Origin: Paracoccaceae bacterium
Lineage (GTDB): Bacteria; Pseudomonadota; Alphaproteobacteria; Rhodobacterales; Rhodobacteraceae
Length of the DNA: 64,000 bases
Direction: 5' to 3'
Assembly (NCBI GenBank): GCA_018607905.1
Contig: JABBAP010000072.1
Span: 1 to 64,000, forward strand
Under the pieces are notes generated by a model that had not been told where the DNA came from, did not search any database, and saw only the letters and a list, made by a program, of their open reading frames with translations. How positions within the stretch are numbered: the stretch's first letter is position 1; every line of letters begins with the position of its first letter. Shown in pieces: positions 52,618 to 62,592 of this stretch. Position numbers and translations under genes: made by a program.

Positions 52618-52986
52618 TCATTGGGAGCAAGCCCAGACACGGGTTTTACATTCTGGGCCATACTCGCGGCAATATTTCAGGGCGATATTTTCTGCCTCAT
52701 TGCGCGATTGGGCAACACCCCAACCCCAAGCCCCGTCACTGGCGACAGCCATTGATCCGCAGGCATTGAAAAATGTTTTGATTTCCGTGCAATCAAACTC
52801 GCAGCCTTCTTTGGCGGCTTCGCGGGCAAGGTGTTCGGTTGACATGCTGTGGGACCAACCGTACGCGCCACCAGGTCCAAATGCGACGGCCCCCCAACAT
52901 TGCTGCAATCCACAGTCTGTGGCCTGCGCGAATGATCCGGTCATTGCGGCCAAAGTAATTCCAAGTAACGCTGCTTTCGTTTTCAT
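52618..52986 (-). CDS. Exported DUF4189 protein
   Basis: 122 residues from the ATG at 52986. Signal peptide MKTKAALLGITLAAMTGSFA. The mature domain has the DUF4189 pattern of Cys and aromatic residues (WGAVAFGPGGAYGWSHSMS, AAKEGCEFDC, WGWGVAQSRNEAENIALKYC in parts). Six or more Cys suggest disulfide bonds in the periplasm. Function unknown. Divergent from ybaB. Confidence 0.88.
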   Translation of the reverse strand: MKTKAALLGITLAAMTGSFAQATDCGLQQCWGAVAFGPGGAYGWSHSMSTEHLAREAAKEGCEFDCTEIKTFFNACGSMAVASDGAWGWGVAQSRNEAENIALKYCREYGPECKTRVWACSQ

Positions 52987-53179
52987 AGTGAACCCCAATA
53001 TCAATACAATATTTGGCCAGTATTGCGCAGATTTTTAAAATTTCCAAATCGGTTTTTGGGGGACGAAGGCAAGAGGTGGAATTAGTGCCATTTTGGCGGC
53101 AGGTTAGGGTGCGCGATACCTTGTTTTGTGGCCCTGTGCGGGTTAGATGTTGGGTAACGAATTTCAAAGGAGAGCAGAA

Positions 53180-53524
53180 ATGTTGAAGGGTTTGGGCGGA
53201 CTTGGCGATATGGCCAAGATCATGAAACAGGCGCAGGAAATGCAAGGCAAAATGGCCGATGCGCAAGCAAAACTGGATGAGCTGACCACCACGGGCGAAG
53301 CGGGCGCGGGCATGGTTACAGTGACCGTAAGTGCCAAGGGCGACGTGAAGGGGATCGAGATTGATCCGTCCTTGTTTGTGCCATCTGATAAAGAAGTTGT
53401 GGAAGATTTGATCATTGCGGCGATCAAAGACGGGCAGGCCAAAGCCGCCGTTTTGCAGCAAGAAGAAATGGGCAAAGTCACCGAAGGGTTGAACCTGCCC
53501 GAGGGAATGAAGCTGCCGTTTTGA
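53180..53524 (+). CDS. ybaB: YbaB/EbfC nucleoid-associated protein
   Basis: 114 residues from the ATG at 53180 with AAAGGAG. The sequence [25 protein letters not shown] (in parts) and the middle [17 protein letters not shown] are standard. It binds DNA as a dimer. Usual order dnaX-ybaB-recR is kept for ybaB-recR, but dnaX is not next to it. Stop overlaps the recR TTG start (TTGA). Confidence 0.95.
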   Translation: MLKGLGGLGDMAKIMKQAQEMQGKMADAQAKLDELTTTGEAGAGMVTVTVSAKGDVKGIEIDPSLFVPSDKEVVEDLIIAAIKDGQAKAAVLQQEEMGKVTEGLNLPEGMKLPF

Positions 53525-54120
53525 GCAGTAACAACCAAGAAATTGATGCGCTGATCACGTTGCTGGCAAAGCTGCCGGGGATGGGGCCGCGCTCTGCGCG
53601 CCGTGCGGTTTTGCATTTGATCAAAAAGCGGGCGTTGTTGCTGACGCCGCTGGCCGACGCGATGTTTGCGGTGGCGGCGAGTGCGCGCGAATGTGTGGTT
53701 TGCGGGAATATCGGAACGCGCGATCGTTGTGATGTGTGCGATGATCAACGACGCGGCAATGGGCAGATTTGTGTTGTCGGGGACGTTGCCGATTTATGGG
53801 CGATGGAGCGCACGGCGGTGTTTAAAGGGCGGTACCATGTTTTGGGCGGCTCGCTGTCCGCGCTCGATGGTGTGGGACCAGAGGAACTGCGGATTCCCTC
53901 GTTGATTTCACGGGTTCTGAGCGAAAAAATTACTGAGGTGATTTTAGCACTGAATGCCACGGTGGATGGACAAACAACGGCGCATTATATCGCGGATCAG
54001 TTGGAAGAAGCCGGCGTTGCGGTCACCTCATTGGCGCAAGGTGTGCCGATTGGTGGCGAGTTGGACTATCTGGATGACGGAACGATTTCGGCGGCGTTGA
54101 ATGCGCGAAAAGCGGTGTAA
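53521..54120 (+). CDS. recR: Recombination mediator RecR
   Basis: 199 residues from a TTG at 53521 that overlaps the ybaB stop. HhH motif [19 protein letters not shown] at the N-terminus, zinc finger C-x2-C...C-x2-C ([17 protein letters not shown]), and a Toprim domain ([25 protein letters not shown]). Works with RecO and RecF to load RecA at gaps. Full length. Confidence 0.97.
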   Translation: MSSNNQEIDALITLLAKLPGMGPRSARRAVLHLIKKRALLLTPLADAMFAVAASARECVVCGNIGTRDRCDVCDDQRRGNGQICVVGDVADLWAMERTAVFKGRYHVLGGSLSALDGVGPEELRIPSLISRVLSEKITEVILALNATVDGQTTAHYIADQLEEAGVAVTSLAQGVPIGGELDYLDDGTISAALNARKAV

Positions 54121-54213
54121 TAGGTTGGCTTTGCTTTCTTAAGCAAAACGACCTGCCGTCCTATCTGGATAAGATAAGGTTCCACTGCGGGAAAGCCTTT
54201 GATTCAAAACGGC

Positions 54214-55365
54214 TTACAGGCTGACTTTTAGGCTGCTTAGGCCGTGAAAGTGGTAAGTGTTGGCGTATTTCGGCTGTTCGGCTAGTGCCATGTTCGGGCA
54301 GCGATCAAACAAGATTTTCAAAGCGATTTGCAGTTCTAGGCGAGCCAGCGGTGCGCCGATGCAAAAATGCATTCCCGCACCAAAGGACACGTGGGTGTTT
54401 TTCGCGCGGTTTGGATTGAAAACCTCAGGATTTTCAAAAACCTGCGCGTCGCGGTTGGCGCTGGCCAGAAGGCACGCGACGGTATCGCCGCGTTTGAACG
54501 TGTGGCCGAATGCTGTGCAATCCGATTTGGCGTGGCGCTCGAACAGGTGCAGGGGGGGATCAACGCGAAGGGTTTCCTCGATCCCTGCATCGGTTGGTTC
54601 GGTTTCCGTTTCGAGGAAAAGTTTGGTGGCATTGGCAAGCGCGTGAACCGTTGCTTCGTGCCCAGCGTTGAGGAGTAGGATGCAGGTTGAAGTGAGTTCT
54701 GGGCCTGTGAGCAGGTTGTCTGTGGCGGCGACGAGCGCGGAGATGAGATCCTCGCGCGGGTGTTTTCGGCGATCCGTTTGCAGGTCTGTCAGGTAGGCGG
54801 CGAACTCCGGGCTTGCGGTTGCGGCGGCGGTTTCATCTGCCCGAGTGCGATTGGCCTGATACATCGCGACCATTTTGTGCGACCAGTCCAGCAGCAGCGG
54901 CGCGTCTTGTTCGGGTGCGCCGATGAGGCGGGCAATGATGGTGACGGGGATTGGCGTGCAAAACGCGGGGAGCAGATCGGGGGCCGCGTCGAAATTGTCG
55001 ATAAGGGAATTGGAGAGGGACTCTATATCGGGCGCGAGGGATTTAATGCGGCGCGAAGTGAAGGCGCGCAGAACCGAAGTGCGTAGTTTTGTGTGTTTGG
55101 GTGCATCGAGTTCCAGCATCGAATGGGCTTCGATATCCATGAAAGGTTGGATGTGGGCAGGGATCGGTTTCGCGAATTCTGTCGGGATTTCGCGGCCCCA
55201 GTTTTTATCGCGCAGGAAGTGGTTCACGGCGGCGTGGCTGGTTGCGCAGACGCGGTTGTAATCGGCCCAGAAGATCAGGTCACCAGTGGCGCGGGCGCGT
55301 TCGTAAAACGGGTAAGGGTTTTGAACGAAGGACGGGTCTGTTGGGGATTGGGTGAGGGTTTTCAT
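54214..55365 (-). CDS. Cytochrome P450 (second)
   Basis: 383 residues. I-helix LLNAGHEATVH, ExxR as EETLR, and heme loop VSFGAGMHFCIGAPLARLE with Cys335. The canonical FGxGxHxCxG is exact here. The short length and ESLSNSLIDNFD region fit bacterial class I P450s. No ferredoxin gene is near. Substrate unknown; neighbours (RidA, TSUP) give no lead. ATG at 55365. Confidence 0.94.
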   Translation of the reverse strand: MKTLTQSPTDPSFVQNPYPFYERARATGDLIFWADYNRVCATSHAAVNHFLRDKNWGREIPTEFAKPIPAHIQPFMDIEAHSMLELDAPKHTKLRTSVLRAFTSRRIKSLAPDIESLSNSLIDNFDAAPDLLPAFCTPIPVTIIARLIGAPEQDAPLLLDWSHKMVAMYQANRTRADETAAATASPEFAAYLTDLQTDRRKHPREDLISALVAATDNLLTGPELTSTCILLLNAGHEATVHALANATKLFLETETEPTDAGIEETLRVDPPLHLFERHAKSDCTAFGHTFKRGDTVACLLASANRDAQVFENPEVFNPNRAKNTHVSFGAGMHFCIGAPLARLELQIALKILFDRCPNMALAEQPKYANTYHFHGLSSLKVSL

Positions 55366-55399
55366 GTGCGCATCTGGAACCAGTTGGACGTTCGGAATT

Positions 55400-55422
55400 G
55401 GATATTTTTAGCCAGAAGAAGG
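55400..55422 (+). repeat. Dispersed GGATATTT...CCAGAAGAAG motif, copy 3
   Basis: GGATATTTTTAG then CCAGAAGAAGG, the third copy after 14657 and 37836. It lies between the second P450 and the RidA gene, both leftward. A hairpin GGGCTG...CAGCCC follows at 55425..55450. Confidence 0.65.
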
Positions 55423-55456
55423 TGGGGGCTGCGCGTGTTAGGCACAGCCCGTTTGT

Positions 55457-55804
55457 TTATTTTGCAGCCGTAATCATGATTTCAACTTTGAAACCAGCTG
55501 TTGCGAGGTGCGCGGAGCCAGCGGCGCGGCCCGGTTCGTTGCCTTTGGACACCCAACCATCCCAAACGGCGTTCATTTCGGCAAAGTCGGACATATCATC
55601 GAGCCAGATTGTCGCCATGAGGATTTTGGATTTGTCTGAGCCTGCTTCGGCCAGCAGATCGTCGATCTGTTTGAGGATGCCTGTGGTTTGCGCGGTGACG
55701 CTTTCGCCCTCGGCGGCGACTTGACCAGCGAGGTAAATTGTGTCGCCGTGCACGACCATTTGGGACATGCGGCCATTGGAGTGGGAACGTGTGATGTTGG
55801 ACAT
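55457..55804 (-). CDS. RidA/YjgF-family protein
   Basis: 115 residues. MVVHGDTIYLAGQVAAEG near residue 16 and the C-terminal AGFKVEIMITA are the RidA core. The Arg that binds the substrate carboxylate in active deaminases is probably in PGRAAGSAHLA. It hydrolyses reactive enamines/imines from PLP enzymes, which fits with the Cys/Met PLP enzyme nearby. ATG with AAAGGAAAC ahead. Confidence 0.9.
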   Translation of the reverse strand: MSNITRSHSNGRMSQMVVHGDTIYLAGQVAAEGESVTAQTTGILKQIDDLLAEAGSDKSKILMATIWLDDMSDFAEMNAVWDGWVSKGNEPGRAAGSAHLATAGFKVEIMITAAK

Positions 55805-55870
55805 TTAGGAGTTTCCTTTTGGTGGTGATTTCGGGGGAGCATAGCCGCGATTTGATTGGCGCGCGAGGGG

Positions 55871-56638
55871 TTAAGTGAGGGCTTGGGCCAGTGTGGCGAG
55901 CGCGATAGCGGTGATCAAGATGAGGAAGACTGGACGCAGGTTTAGATGCGCAAAGCGTTTGAACAGATGCGTGCCTGTGATGACGCCGAGGATAAGTGCA
56001 GGGGCGGCAAGAAGCGCGTGTGCAAACACGGAAGCGGTGGCAAGGCCGAGGAAAATGTAGCTGGTGAGAGAGAGCAGAATGAGCGCACCTGCCAGCAAGA
56101 TGATGTTGGCGCGTGTGGTGGTGGCGGTGTCGTTTCGTGCAATCATGGCGACGGCGAAAATGGGGGAGGCGATGGCGGTGAGCCCTTGGGATGTGCCTGC
56201 AAGTGCGCCTGCCAGAAGCGTGGTGCGCGGGGTCATTAGATTGGCGAGGCGGGATTGTTTGATCAGCAAGATCACGGCGATCAGCACGATGAGGGAGAGT
56301 GCGATTTTCATCGGTTTTGGGTCGATGAGCGTGAGAAGGCCTGCGCCGAGGGGGACACACAGCAGAAACATGGCGAGCATGGGTAGGATCGTCGGGCGGT
56401 GTGCGGCGCGGATGGCGGCAGGCAGCAGGTAGAGGACAACGGGGATTTCAATGAGGACTTCGATCACTACTGCGGCGGCGGGGCCATAGAGGTAGGCGAG
56501 GGTTGGCACGGCGATGAGGGCCGAGCCAAAGCCTGTGAAGCCGCGAATGATGCCTGCGACAAAGATGATGAACCACAAGAACAACAGGGCGCCGTCAAAC
56601 GCGATGGGCGTGCCGAGCAGGGTAATCGTGTCAGGCAT
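55871..56638 (-). CDS. TauE/SafE (TSUP) family permease
   Basis: 255 residues with about eight helices and two TSUP repeats (GIIRGFTGFGSALIAVPTLAYLYG near residue 29 and GALAGTSQGLTAIASPIFAV near 144). Family members move sulfite, sulfoacetate or other organosulfonates. Its start overlaps the end of the Cys/Met PLP enzyme gene by eight bases, which supports a sulfur role for the pair, by inference. Confidence 0.92.
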   Translation of the reverse strand: MPDTITLLGTPIAFDGALLFLWFIIFVAGIIRGFTGFGSALIAVPTLAYLYGPAAAVVIEVLIEIPVVLYLLPAAIRAAHRPTILPMLAMFLLCVPLGAGLLTLIDPKPMKIALSLIVLIAVILLIKQSRLANLMTPRTTLLAGALAGTSQGLTAIASPIFAVAMIARNDTATTTRANIILLAGALILLSLTSYIFLGLATASVFAHALLAAPALILGVITGTHLFKRFAHLNLRPVFLILITAIALATLAQALT

Positions 56639-57788
56639 GACCCGATGTGGTGGCCAGCGCCTGTTCGAAGTCGGCGATCAGGTCGTCGATGTGTTCAATC
56701 CCGATGGACATGCGCAGCAGGTTTTCGGGAATACCGCTGTCAGGGCCAGCCACCGTGCGGCGATGTTCGATCAGGGATTCGACGCCGCCAAGGGATGTGG
56801 CGGGGATGAACAGGTTGGCTTTTTTGGCCATTTCGAGCGCGCGGCCCGCGTTGCCGTTGATGAGGATCGACATCATGCCGCCGAAACCGTTTTTCATTTG
56901 TTTGGCGGCAACGTCGTGGCCTGTGTGAGTTGGCATGCCGGGGTAGAGGACGGCTTCGACGTCTTTGTGGGCAGCAAAATGGGTGGCAAAGCGCATCGCG
57001 TTTCGGGAACACTGGGCGTAGCGGATGTGGAGTGTGCGTAGCGAACGGATGAGAAGCCATGCTTCGAATGCGGGAAGGATGGTGCCTTGGAAGCCGCGCA
57101 CATCGCGGATTTCTGTCCATAGGTTCAGGTCTGCGCGCGCAGAGAGAACGCCTGCGGTGAAATCGGAGTGGCCGCCCATGTATTTGGTGGCGGAATGGAA
57201 GGAAATGTCTGCGCCAAGGTCGAGCGGTTTTTGCGTGCAGGGCGGGGCAGCGGTGCTGTCGACCATCAGGACTGCGCCAGCGGCATGGGCCAGTTCGGCG
57301 GCGGCGGCGATGTCTGTGATGGACCAATCGCCGTTGGCGGGGGTTTCGATCCAGACGAGTTTGGTTTTGCCCGGTTGGATTTGTGCAGCCAGCGCGTCGA
57401 TGTCGCCTGCTGGGAAATGATCGAGTGCAATGACGCCGCGTGATGCTTGGCGTTGCAGCCACTGTGTGCCGATGTGGTACATCATGCCTTGGGCGACGAC
57501 GTGGGCTTGGGGTGGCAGAGATTCGACCACTGCGACGGATGCGGACATGCCTGAATTGAACAGCAGGCTCTCATCGCCGTCTTCTAGCGTGGCGATGATA
57601 TCTTCGGCGTGGGCGGTTGTGGGGCCAGAATAGCGGGCGTAAATGTAGCCATCGCGCAGCTCGTAGTTTTCATCGCGCGCGAAGGTCGATGTGGCCAACA
57701 TTGGCGGCACAACGGAGCCTGTTGCTTCGTCGATGTGACGAAGCGCTTGGGCGGCGAGGGTTTCTGGCGCGAGGGCGTTTTTCTTCAC
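56631..57788 (-). CDS. Cys/Met metabolism PLP-dependent enzyme (trans-sulfuration type)
   Basis: 385 residues. PLP Lys in FHSATKYMGGHSD near residue 205. The usual R-x-x-NPT phosphate-binding stretch reads RYSGPT here, a divergence from classic cystathionine synthases and lyases. SSLGGVES reads TSLGGVES near residue 340. It could be a cystathionine gamma-synthase, beta/gamma-lyase or methionine gamma-lyase; I cannot choose. Coupled to the TSUP permease, 3 bases after gpt. Confidence 0.9.
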   Translation of the reverse strand: MKKNALAPETLAAQALRHIDEATGSVVPPMLATSTFARDENYELRDGYIYARYSGPTTAHAEDIIATLEDGDESLLFNSGMSASVAVVESLPPQAHVVAQGMMYHIGTQWLQRQASRGVIALDHFPAGDIDALAAQIQPGKTKLVWIETPANGDWSITDIAAAAELAHAAGAVLMVDSTAAPPCTQKPLDLGADISFHSATKYMGGHSDFTAGVLSARADLNLWTEIRDVRGFQGTILPAFEAWLLIRSLRTLHIRYAQCSRNAMRFATHFAAHKDVEAVLYPGMPTHTGHDVAAKQMKNGFGGMMSILINGNAGRALEMAKKANLFIPATSLGGVESLIEHRRTVAGPDSGIPENLLRMSIGIEHIDDLIADFEQALATTSGHA

Positions 57789-57791
57789 GGG

Positions 57792-58310
57792 TTAGTTTCC
57801 GCGATACGGTTCGACGTATTGCAGGGCCATGTCCCAGGGGAAGAAAATCCATGTGTCTTGGGACACGCCTGTGATGAAGGTGTCCACTTGCGGTTCCCCT
57901 TCGGGTTTGGCGTAGACGGTGGCGAAATGGGCGTTGGGGTAAAGTTCGCGCACCAATTCCAGTGTTTTGCCAGAATCCACCAGATCGTCCACGATCAAGA
58001 TTCCCGTGCCATCGCCCATCATGTCGCTGTCTGGTGATTTGAGAACCTTTGCTTCGCGGCGTTGGTTCGCAGCCCCGCCGCCTGCGTGGTAGGACATGAC
58101 CGAAATCGTGTCGACTTTGCGGATATCAAGTTCGCGCGCGACGATCATTGCAGGGGCCATGCCGCCGCGTGTGATGGCCACGACTGCACGCCAATCGCCG
58201 TTGTCGGGGCCTTTGCCATCGAGCCGCCACGCAAGGGCGCGGCTGTCGCGATGAATTTGATCCCACGAGATGTGGAAGCCTTTTTCGTGGGGGAGACGGT
58301 TTTCAGACAT
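57792..58310 (-). CDS. gpt: Xanthine phosphoribosyltransferase
   Basis: 172 residues from the ATG at 58310 ([18 protein letters not shown]), which matches the usual start; an ATG at 58328 adds six residues. PRPP loop [19 protein letters not shown] is diagnostic. It salvages xanthine and guanine into nucleotides. It is divergent from edd, with the edd operator between. The stop is followed at once by the PLP enzyme gene. Confidence 0.94.
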   Translation of the reverse strand: MSENRLPHEKGFHISWDQIHRDSRALAWRLDGKGPDNGDWRAVVAITRGGMAPAMIVARELDIRKVDTISVMSYHAGGGAANQRREAKVLKSPDSDMMGDGTGILIVDDLVDSGKTLELVRELYPNAHFATVYAKPEGEPQVDTFITGVSQDTWIFFPWDMALQYVEPYRGN

Positions 58311-58413
58311 GGCAGCAGAGACTCGCATTAAGAGATGTTGTTGGGCGTTGATACTATGGAGGGCGAGCCGTGGGAAGGGGGTTGAGTTTATACGTGGGTC
58401 GCGGTAGATAGCA

Positions 58414-58433
58414 TTACGTTAGCGATAACGTAA
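58414..58433. promoter_or_regulatory. 20-bp palindromic operator upstream of edd
   Basis: TTACGTTAGCGATAACGTAA: perfect eight-base arms around GCGA. The inner GTTA-N4-TAAC matches the operator pattern of GntR (LacI family) of E. coli, which controls gluconate genes. It ends 21 bases before the edd start. A LacI-type gene is not in the window. Confidence 0.75.
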
Positions 58434-58454
58434 CTATCAAGCGAGGACCGCCAG

Positions 58455-60260
58455 ATGACCCTGAACGCCACATTGAACGAAGTCACGATGCGTATTGTTG
58501 CGCGATCTGCAGAGGCGCGGGCCAAGTATTTGGCGCAAATGGCGGCGGCGCGATCCGAGGGGCCAAAGCGCGCGCATTTATCCTGTGGGAATCAAGCCCA
58601 TGCCTATGCCCCGATGGAGGGCGACAAGGATGCGCTGGCCGTTGGACGTGGGGCGAATGTGGGAATTATCACGGCGTACAATGATATGTTGTCTGCGCAT
58701 CAGCCGTTTGCGAGCTATCCTGATCACATCAAGGATGCCGTGCGATCTGTTGGGGCAACCGCGCAGGTGGCGGCGGGTGTTCCTGCCATGTGTGATGGGG
58801 TGACGCAGGGCCAAGACGGGATGGAGTTGTCGCTGTTTTCGCGCGATGCCATTGCGATGTCAGCGGCGATTGGGCTGTCGCACAATGTATTTGATGCAAC
58901 CGTGTATCTGGGTGTGTGCGATAAGATCGTGCCTGGACTGGTGATTGCAGCCGCACGGTTTGGGCATTTGCCCGCTGTGTTTTTGCCTGCGGGGCCGATG
59001 CCGTCTGGCATGGGGAACGATGAAAAAACGCAGGTTCGTAAGGATTTTGCCGAAGGGAAATGTGATCGCACGGCCCTGATGGCGGCGGAAATGGCGAGCT
59101 ATCATGGGGCGGGGACGTGTACGTTTTACGGCACGGCGAACACGAACCAGATGTTGATGGAGTTCATGGGGCTGCATTTACCAGGCAGCAGTTTTGTTGC
59201 GCCAAACACGCCGATGCGCGATGCGCTGACGACGGAAGGCGCGAAGATTGCGGCTGGTTTAAGCGATTTGGGCAGTGGTTACACGCCTGTGAGCGATATT
59301 TTGGACGAGAAAGCCTATGTGAACGGGATTGTCGGGCTGATGGCGACGGGGGGATCGACGAACCTGTTGATCCATCTGATCGCGATGGCGCGTGCCAGTG
59401 GGGTCGTGCTCGATTGGCAGGATTTTCAGGATATTGCGGATGTGGTGCCGTTGTTGACGCGGATTTATCCAAATGGGTTGGCGGATGTGAACCATTTCCA
59501 TGCAGCTGGTGGCCTTGGGCTGGTTATTCGCGAATTGCTGGGCGCTGGGTTGTTGCACGGCGATACGCAAACGGTGGTTGGGCGTGGGTTGGCGCGGTAC
59601 ACGCAGGAACCGAAGTTGCGCGATGGGGCGTTGGTTTGGGAAGACGGCGTGAGTGCGTCGTTGAACGACAAGATTATCGCCACGGTTGAAACGCCATTTC
59701 AAGAGACGGGCGGTTTGTCTGCGCTGACGGGGAATTTGGGGCATGGAGTGATGAAAACCTCGGCTGTGGTTCCAGAACGTCGTGTGATGCGCGCGCCGTG
59801 TCGGGTGTTTCATGATCAGGCGTCGGTTTTGGCCGCGTTTCGCGCCGGTGAATTTACCAGCGATGTGGTTGTGGTTGTGCGCTATCAGGGGCCAAAGGCG
59901 AACGGGATGCCAGAGTTGCACGGGTTAACGCCCTGTTTGACGGTTTTGCAGGATCGCGGGATCAAGGTTGCGTTGGTCAGTGACGGGCGCATGTCGGGTG
60001 CATCTGGTAAGGTGCCAGCTGCCATTCACGTAAGCCCAGAAGCATTGGACAACGGGCCGATTGCGTATTTGCGCGATGGTGATGTTGTGAGCGTGGACGC
60101 TGTGAATGGTATTTTACAGGCAGATGATCCAGCAATTTTTGAGCGGGACATTCAGCACCCAGATATGACGGGGGCTGTTGGAGTCGGGCGTGAACTGTTT
60201 GCGCTGTTTCGGGGTGCCACAGGGGCGGCGCGTGACGGTGCAAGTGTTTTTGAATTTTAA
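58455..60260 (+). CDS. edd: Phosphogluconate dehydratase
   Basis: 601 residues, IlvD/Edd family. The iron-sulfur Cys are expected in [33 protein letters not shown] and [14 protein letters not shown] (all present); [22 protein letters not shown] near 510 is the C-terminal signature. It turns 6-phosphogluconate into KDPG, first step of the Entner-Doudoroff route. GAGGA precedes the ATG; eda follows by 15 bases. Confidence 0.97.
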   Translation: MTLNATLNEVTMRIVARSAEARAKYLAQMAAARSEGPKRAHLSCGNQAHAYAPMEGDKDALAVGRGANVGIITAYNDMLSAHQPFASYPDHIKDAVRSVGATAQVAAGVPAMCDGVTQGQDGMELSLFSRDAIAMSAAIGLSHNVFDATVYLGVCDKIVPGLVIAAARFGHLPAVFLPAGPMPSGMGNDEKTQVRKDFAEGKCDRTALMAAEMASYHGAGTCTFYGTANTNQMLMEFMGLHLPGSSFVAPNTPMRDALTTEGAKIAAGLSDLGSGYTPVSDILDEKAYVNGIVGLMATGGSTNLLIHLIAMARASGVVLDWQDFQDIADVVPLLTRIYPNGLADVNHFHAAGGLGLVIRELLGAGLLHGDTQTVVGRGLARYTQEPKLRDGALVWEDGVSASLNDKIIATVETPFQETGGLSALTGNLGHGVMKTSAVVPERRVMRAPCRVFHDQASVLAAFRAGEFTSDVVVVVRYQGPKANGMPELHGLTPCLTVLQDRGIKVALVSDGRMSGASGKVPAAIHVSPEALDNGPIAYLRDGDVVSVDAVNGILQADDPAIFERDIQHPDMTGAVGVGRELFALFRGATGAARDGASVFEF

Positions 60261-60275
60261 AGAGAGGGTGACAAG

Positions 60276-60914
60276 ATGATTACCGCAAAAGAAGCAAGTG
60301 TTCGCACGCTCGAGATTTGCAACATGGCGCCAGTGGTTCCTGTTCTGGTTGTACATGACGTAAGCACGGCGTTTGATCTGGGGACTGCACTAGTTGCGGG
60401 GGGATTACCCGCGCTGGAGGTCACATTGCGTACAGATGGCGCGCTTGAGGTGATTGCAGAGATGGCGAAGATAAAGGGCGGTGTTGTCGGGGCTGGGACG
60501 TTGTTAACGCCGCAAGATGTTCGAAATGCAAAGGCGGCAGGGGCGGTTTTCGGTGTTTCACCCGGCGCAACAGACGCGTTGATTGCTGCGTGTGAGGCGG
60601 AAGGCCTGCCCTTGTTGGCAGGTGCTGCCACCGCAACGGAGGCGATGGCGCTTTTGGAAAAGGGATACAGCGTTCAGAAGTTTTTCCCAGCCGAAGCATC
60701 TGGCGGGGCAAGATCGCTCGGTTCCTTGGCGTCACCTTTGCCCCAAATTACGTTTTGTCCGACGGGTGGGATTTCGCCAACGAACGCAAATGACTACCTT
60801 GCGTTGCCGAATGTGAAATGTGTTGGGGGGTCTTGGGTCGCGCCATCGGATGCGATCGCGGCGCGAGATTGGGACGCGGTTGAGGCCTTGGCCAAATCCG
60901 CGTCACAGCTTTGA
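60276..60914 (+). CDS. eda: KDPG aldolase
   Basis: 212 residues, (beta/alpha)8 barrel. Schiff-base Lys in VQKFFPAEASGG near residue 132, with VPVLVVHD and LEVTLRTDGALE at the start and FCPTGGISPTNAND near 155. It splits KDPG into pyruvate and glyceraldehyde-3-phosphate. In operon with edd under the 20-bp palindrome. Convergent with fabI, three bases apart. Confidence 0.97.
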   Translation: MITAKEASVRTLEICNMAPVVPVLVVHDVSTAFDLGTALVAGGLPALEVTLRTDGALEVIAEMAKIKGGVVGAGTLLTPQDVRNAKAAGAVFGVSPGATDALIAACEAEGLPLLAGAATATEAMALLEKGYSVQKFFPAEASGGARSLGSLASPLPQITFCPTGGISPTNANDYLALPNVKCVGGSWVAPSDAIAARDWDAVEALAKSASQL

Positions 60915-60917
60915 TCG

Positions 60918-61736
60918 TTATTTGCGCCCAGTCACCACATCAATGTCAGGGGCGTCTTCGGCCTTCATTCCGACAACGTGATAGCCAGCGTCCACGTGGT
61001 GGTTTTCACCTGTGACGCCTGATGACAGATCTGAACACAGGTACATGCCTGATTTGCCCACATCATCTGTTGTCACGTTGCGACGCAGAGGCGAGTTCAG
61101 CTCGTTCCATTTCAGGATATAGCGGAAATCACCGATGCCAGATGCGGCCAGTGTTTTGATCGGGCCAGCCGACAGCGCATTGACGCGGATATTCTTGGGG
61201 CCAAGATCCATCGCCAGATATTTAACGGATGCTTCAAGGCCTGCTTTTGCAATGCCCATGACATTATAATGTGGCATCACCATTTCTGCACCGTAGTAGG
61301 TGAGGGTCAGCAGTGCGCCGCCGTCTGGCATCATCTTTTCAGCGCGCTGGGCCACAGCAGTGAAGGAATAGACAGAAATATCCATCGTCATGCGGAAGTT
61401 ATCTTGGGATGTGTCGACATAGCGGCCGCGCAATTCGTTTTTGTCTGAAAAGCCAATGGCATGGACAACGAAATCCAGTTTGCCCCATTTTTCCTGAAGC
61501 GTTTCAAAAAGCGTGTCGATGGAGGCGTTGTTGGTCACATCACATTCAAGAACAAGTTCGGAACCAACGCTGTCAGCCAAGGGACGCACACGTTTCCCTA
61601 ATGCTTCGCCTTGATATGAAAATGCCAGCTCTGCGCCTTGTTCGTGGCAGGCTTTGGCGATCCCCCAAGCGATGGATTTATCATTTGCTACACCCATGAT
61701 GAGGCCACGTTTACCGTGCATTATTCCTGAATTCAT
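60918..61736 (-). CDS. fabI: Enoyl-ACP reductase FabI
   Basis: 272 residues. SDR-type NAD site GLIMGVANDKSIAWGIA (the usual GVAN-x-x-SIAWG), Tyr-x6-Lys in PHYNVMGIAKAGLEASVKYLA, and RVNALSAGPIKTLAASGI. It reduces enoyl-ACP in the last step of fatty-acid elongation; triclosan-sensitive type. ATG at 61736 with GGGAG eight bases ahead. Divergent from pdxH with a 235-base gap. Confidence 0.97.
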   Translation of the reverse strand: MNSGIMHGKRGLIMGVANDKSIAWGIAKACHEQGAELAFSYQGEALGKRVRPLADSVGSELVLECDVTNNASIDTLFETLQEKWGKLDFVVHAIGFSDKNELRGRYVDTSQDNFRMTMDISVYSFTAVAQRAEKMMPDGGALLTLTYYGAEMVMPHYNVMGIAKAGLEASVKYLAMDLGPKNIRVNALSAGPIKTLAASGIGDFRYILKWNELNSPLRRNVTTDDVGKSGMYLCSDLSSGVTGENHHVDAGYHVVGMKAEDAPDIDVVTGRK

Positions 61737-61971
61737 TACCCTGCTCCCTTAACCGTTTTACGGTCCCTCCCGTTTACGCGATGGGTCGAATGGCTGCAAG
61801 ACCGCGTCTGAAGAAGTGGTTTGTTCCGTTCATGATACAGTATTGGTAAATAAATTCGTTTTTTCGTCACTAAACCCATGGTTAAATTAAGGTTGCGCTT
61901 GATTTGGTACAAAAAATGATGTCGGGTAGGGTAAGCCGACCGGGAACGGCGTAAAATACAGAGAACTGCTG

Positions 61972-62592
61972 ATGCCGACAGAATTATCTTCGGACCGTGG
62001 CAGCGTTTTTGCGGGGGATAATCCTTTCGCGATCGCTAGGACTTGGCTTGAAGAAGCTAAGTTGGCCGAGGTCAATGACCCCAATGCCATAGCATTATCG
62101 ACCGTTGACGCGGGCGGAATGCCCAACGCTCGTATGGTGCTGTTAAAGGATATCGAAGACGCTGGATTCGTCTTTTTTACCAACTATACAAGCACCAAAG
62201 CGACTGAGATGTTGGCGACGGGAAAAGCTGCGTTTGTTATGCACTGGAAATCATTGCGCCGCCAAATACGGGTGCGGGGTGATATCGCTAAGGTGACCGA
62301 TGCGGAGTCTGACTTGTATTTCCTATCGCGGAGTGTTTTTAGCCGTGTTGGAGCATGGGCGAGCGATCAATCGTCACCTTTGGACAGCCGCGCGACATTG
62401 GAGCAACAGGCCAAGAAGATGACGCAAGATTTGGGTGAAAACCCGGGCCGCCCGCCACATTGGGGTGGTTTTCGGATTACACCCGTGGAAATAGAATTTT
62501 GGTGCGATGGGGCCGACCGTTTACATGATCGGTTTGTCTGGCATCGAGAGAGTGTTGAGTCTGACTGGGTGGTCACAAGGCTCAACCCATAG
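61972..62592 (+). CDS. pdxH: Pyridoxamine/pyridoxine 5'-phosphate oxidase
   Basis: 206 residues. The FMN-binding core [30 protein letters not shown] (in parts) and the late [30 protein letters not shown] (in parts) are typical. It makes pyridoxal phosphate, the cofactor of several enzymes in this window (SHMT, Cys/Met PLP enzyme). ATG preceded by a weak site; the gap upstream is shared with fabI. Confidence 0.97.
   Translation: MPTELSSDRGSVFAGDNPFAIARTWLEEAKLAEVNDPNAIALSTVDAGGMPNARMVLLKDIEDAGFVFFTNYTSTKATEMLATGKAAFVMHWKSLRRQIRVRGDIAKVTDAESDLYFLSRSVFSRVGAWASDQSSPLDSRATLEQQAKKMTQDLGENPGRPPHWGGFRITPVEIEFWCDGADRLHDRFVWHRESVESDWVVTRLNP

Noticed and set aside
55425-55450. GGGCTG...CAGCCC hairpin after the RidA gene as an intrinsic terminator
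   Set aside because: Six pairs, a long loop and no T-run on the relevant strand; support is too thin to list as a terminator.
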